Shown here piece by piece: positions 5,911 to 6,404 of a stretch of 6,404 nucleotides of DNA. The notes below the pieces were generated by a model that saw only the letters and a program-made list of their open reading frames with translations, was not told the origin of the DNA and did not search any database. Made by a program: the position numbers and the translations under genes. The stretch's first letter is position 1. Every line of letters starts with the position of its first letter. The stretch is from SIG622 sp045604705 (GTDB taxonomy: Bacteria; Bacillota; Clostridia; Oscillospirales; CAG-382): NCBI GenBank assembly GCA_045604705.1, contig JAZUOO010000045.1, forward strand, positions 1-6,404. Direction: 5' to 3'.

Positions 5911-6264
5911 ATGAAAAGTGGAAATGTTATTGTAGGTAAAAGTTTCTTGTTTGCTGTGAGAATTGTTCGGTTTTATAAATATCTGTGTAATGAAAAAAAA
6001 GAGGGTATTTTAGCAAAGCAAATACTTCGTTCGGGTACAAGTATCGGGGCAAATGTGAAAGAAGCAATCAGAGGACAAACAGATGCAGATTTTTTCGCAA
6101 AAATGAATATCGCCCTAAAAGAAGCAAGTGAAACGGAATATTGGATAGAATTATTATATTCTACAGACATAATAGATAAAAATTGTTATTTCAGCCTTAT
6201 TGAAGACTGCCAAGAATTAATAAAAATTCTCACGGCAATAGTAAAAAATAATTTAAACAAATAA
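5911..6264 (+). CDS. Four-helix bundle protein, S23/IVS family
   Basis: A 117-residue protein with the hallmarks of the S23 (23S rRNA intervening-sequence-encoded) four-helix bundle family. It shows KSFLFAVRIVRFYKYLCNEKKE (about 10-31), KQILRSGTSIGANVKEAIRG (about 36-55), and FFAKMNIALKEASETEYWIELL (about 61-82), then a last helix near 93-114. The function is unsettled: relatives are encoded in rRNA intervening sequences, and one branch (Avd) assists diversity-generating retroelements. I see no rRNA or reverse transcriptase here, so it is an orphan member. An in-frame TAA at 5902-5904 limits the start to 5911 or later. No good Shine-Dalgarno is visible, so translation may be weak. It is bracketed by inverted heptad arrays and hairpins, suggesting it arrived as, or sits inside, a repeat-bounded unit. 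Confidence 0.9.
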   Translation: MKSGNVIVGKSFLFAVRIVRFYKYLCNEKKEGILAKQILRSGTSIGANVKEAIRGQTDADFFAKMNIALKEASETEYWIELLYSTDIIDKNCYFSLIEDCQELIKILTAIVKNNLNK

Positions 6265-6290
6265 AATCGAAGATTTTACGAAGTAAAATC
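6263..6290 (+). repeat. Two overlapping GAA-loop hairpins after the S23-like gene
   Basis: AAAATC (6263-6268), GAA, GATTTT (6272-6277) forms one hairpin. GATTTTAC (6272-6279), GAA, GTAAAATC (6283-6290) forms a second, perfect 8-bp one. They share the middle segment, so only one can form at a time. The first begins inside the TAA stop codon (6262-6264). No T-tract follows. This is the mirror image of the hairpin upstream of the gene (5838-5854). Confidence 0.8.
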
Positions 6291-6298
6291 AACATTGA

Positions 6299-6404
6299 TT
6301 ATGCATTATGCATTACGCATTATGCATTTTCAAAGATTGTGCATTATGCATTACGCATTATGCATTACGCATTATGCATTTTCAAAGATTGTGCATTATG
6401 CATT
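6299..6404 (+). repeat. Higher-order heptad array with 52-bp period
   Basis: Heptads TTATGCA and TTACGCA alternate: four copies (6299-6326), a ten-base spacer TTTTCAAAGA (6327-6336), six heptads starting TTGTGCA (6337-6378), the same spacer (6379-6388), then TTGTGCA and TTATGCA running off the window end. The spacer repeats exactly 52 bases apart (six heptads plus ten). The array is oriented opposite to the one after gyrB and pairs with it over 24 bases. There is no gene in 6265-6404. Confidence 0.92.

Noticed and set aside
5889..5939. 16-codon leader frame overlapping the start of the S23-like gene
   Set aside because: No ribosome site, and it is short enough to be chance. The ATATGTGGG direct repeat (5870-5878, 5893-5901) near it is noted but unexplained.
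6299..6404. CRISPR array
   Set aside because: The units are 7 bp and the 10-bp spacer is identical each time; there are no unique spacers and no cas genes.

Overview
This window is the replication-origin-proximal housekeeping block of a Gram-positive genome, most likely an uncultured or gut-type member of the Clostridia. Oscillospirales is my best guess, and it is an inference from gene order, codon use and the repeat-rich intergenic style. All genes lie on the + strand: oriC / dnaN (632-1765) / recF (2064-3242) / a RemA-RemB family regulator (3372-3614) / gyrB (3751-5799) / a small four-helix-bundle protein of the S23 (23S rRNA intervening-sequence protein) type (5911-6264). This is the classic dnaA-dnaN-recF-remB-gyrB order of Firmicutes. 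dnaA itself is not visible and is presumably just left of base 1. The S4-domain gene usually found between dnaN and recF is missing.

Region by region: 1-180 holds repeats only. 181-540 is the replication origin, with ten DnaA-box-like 9-mers, two of them perfect TTATCCACA. It includes a tandem box pair followed by six perfect CTA triplets (a textbook DnaA-trio unwinding element) and an A+T-rich stretch. A weak promoter and a good ribosome site precede dnaN. 1766-2063 between dnaN and recF is non-coding and packed with palindromic repeats. recF, the RemB-like gene and gyrB follow with short gaps. Downstream of gyrB, the four-helix-bundle gene is enclosed by inverted repeat arrays and hairpins.

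The core genes are ordinary: sliding clamp, recombination mediator, gyrase B subunit and a matrix/osmotic regulator. The unusual part is the intergenic DNA. Three small repeat families recur in nearly every sizeable gap: (a) 7-bp tandem arrays of TTATGCA, or its complement; (b) hairpins closed by a GAA or TTC triloop, five of them built on GCGAAGC, with arm sequences that change while pairing is kept; (c) an 8-bp-stem hairpin with loop CTGTGT in three copies, with a compensatory base-pair change. Families (a) and (b) form one composite unit with fixed relative orientation. They sit inverted on either side of dnaN and of the S23-like gene; the latter has 24-bp perfect inverted repeats at 5807-5830 and 6305-6328. 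I interpret this as a REP/MITE-like, possibly self-folding, mobile repeat system that has colonised the gaps around the origin. The mobility is inference; the repeat geometry is read directly from the sequence.
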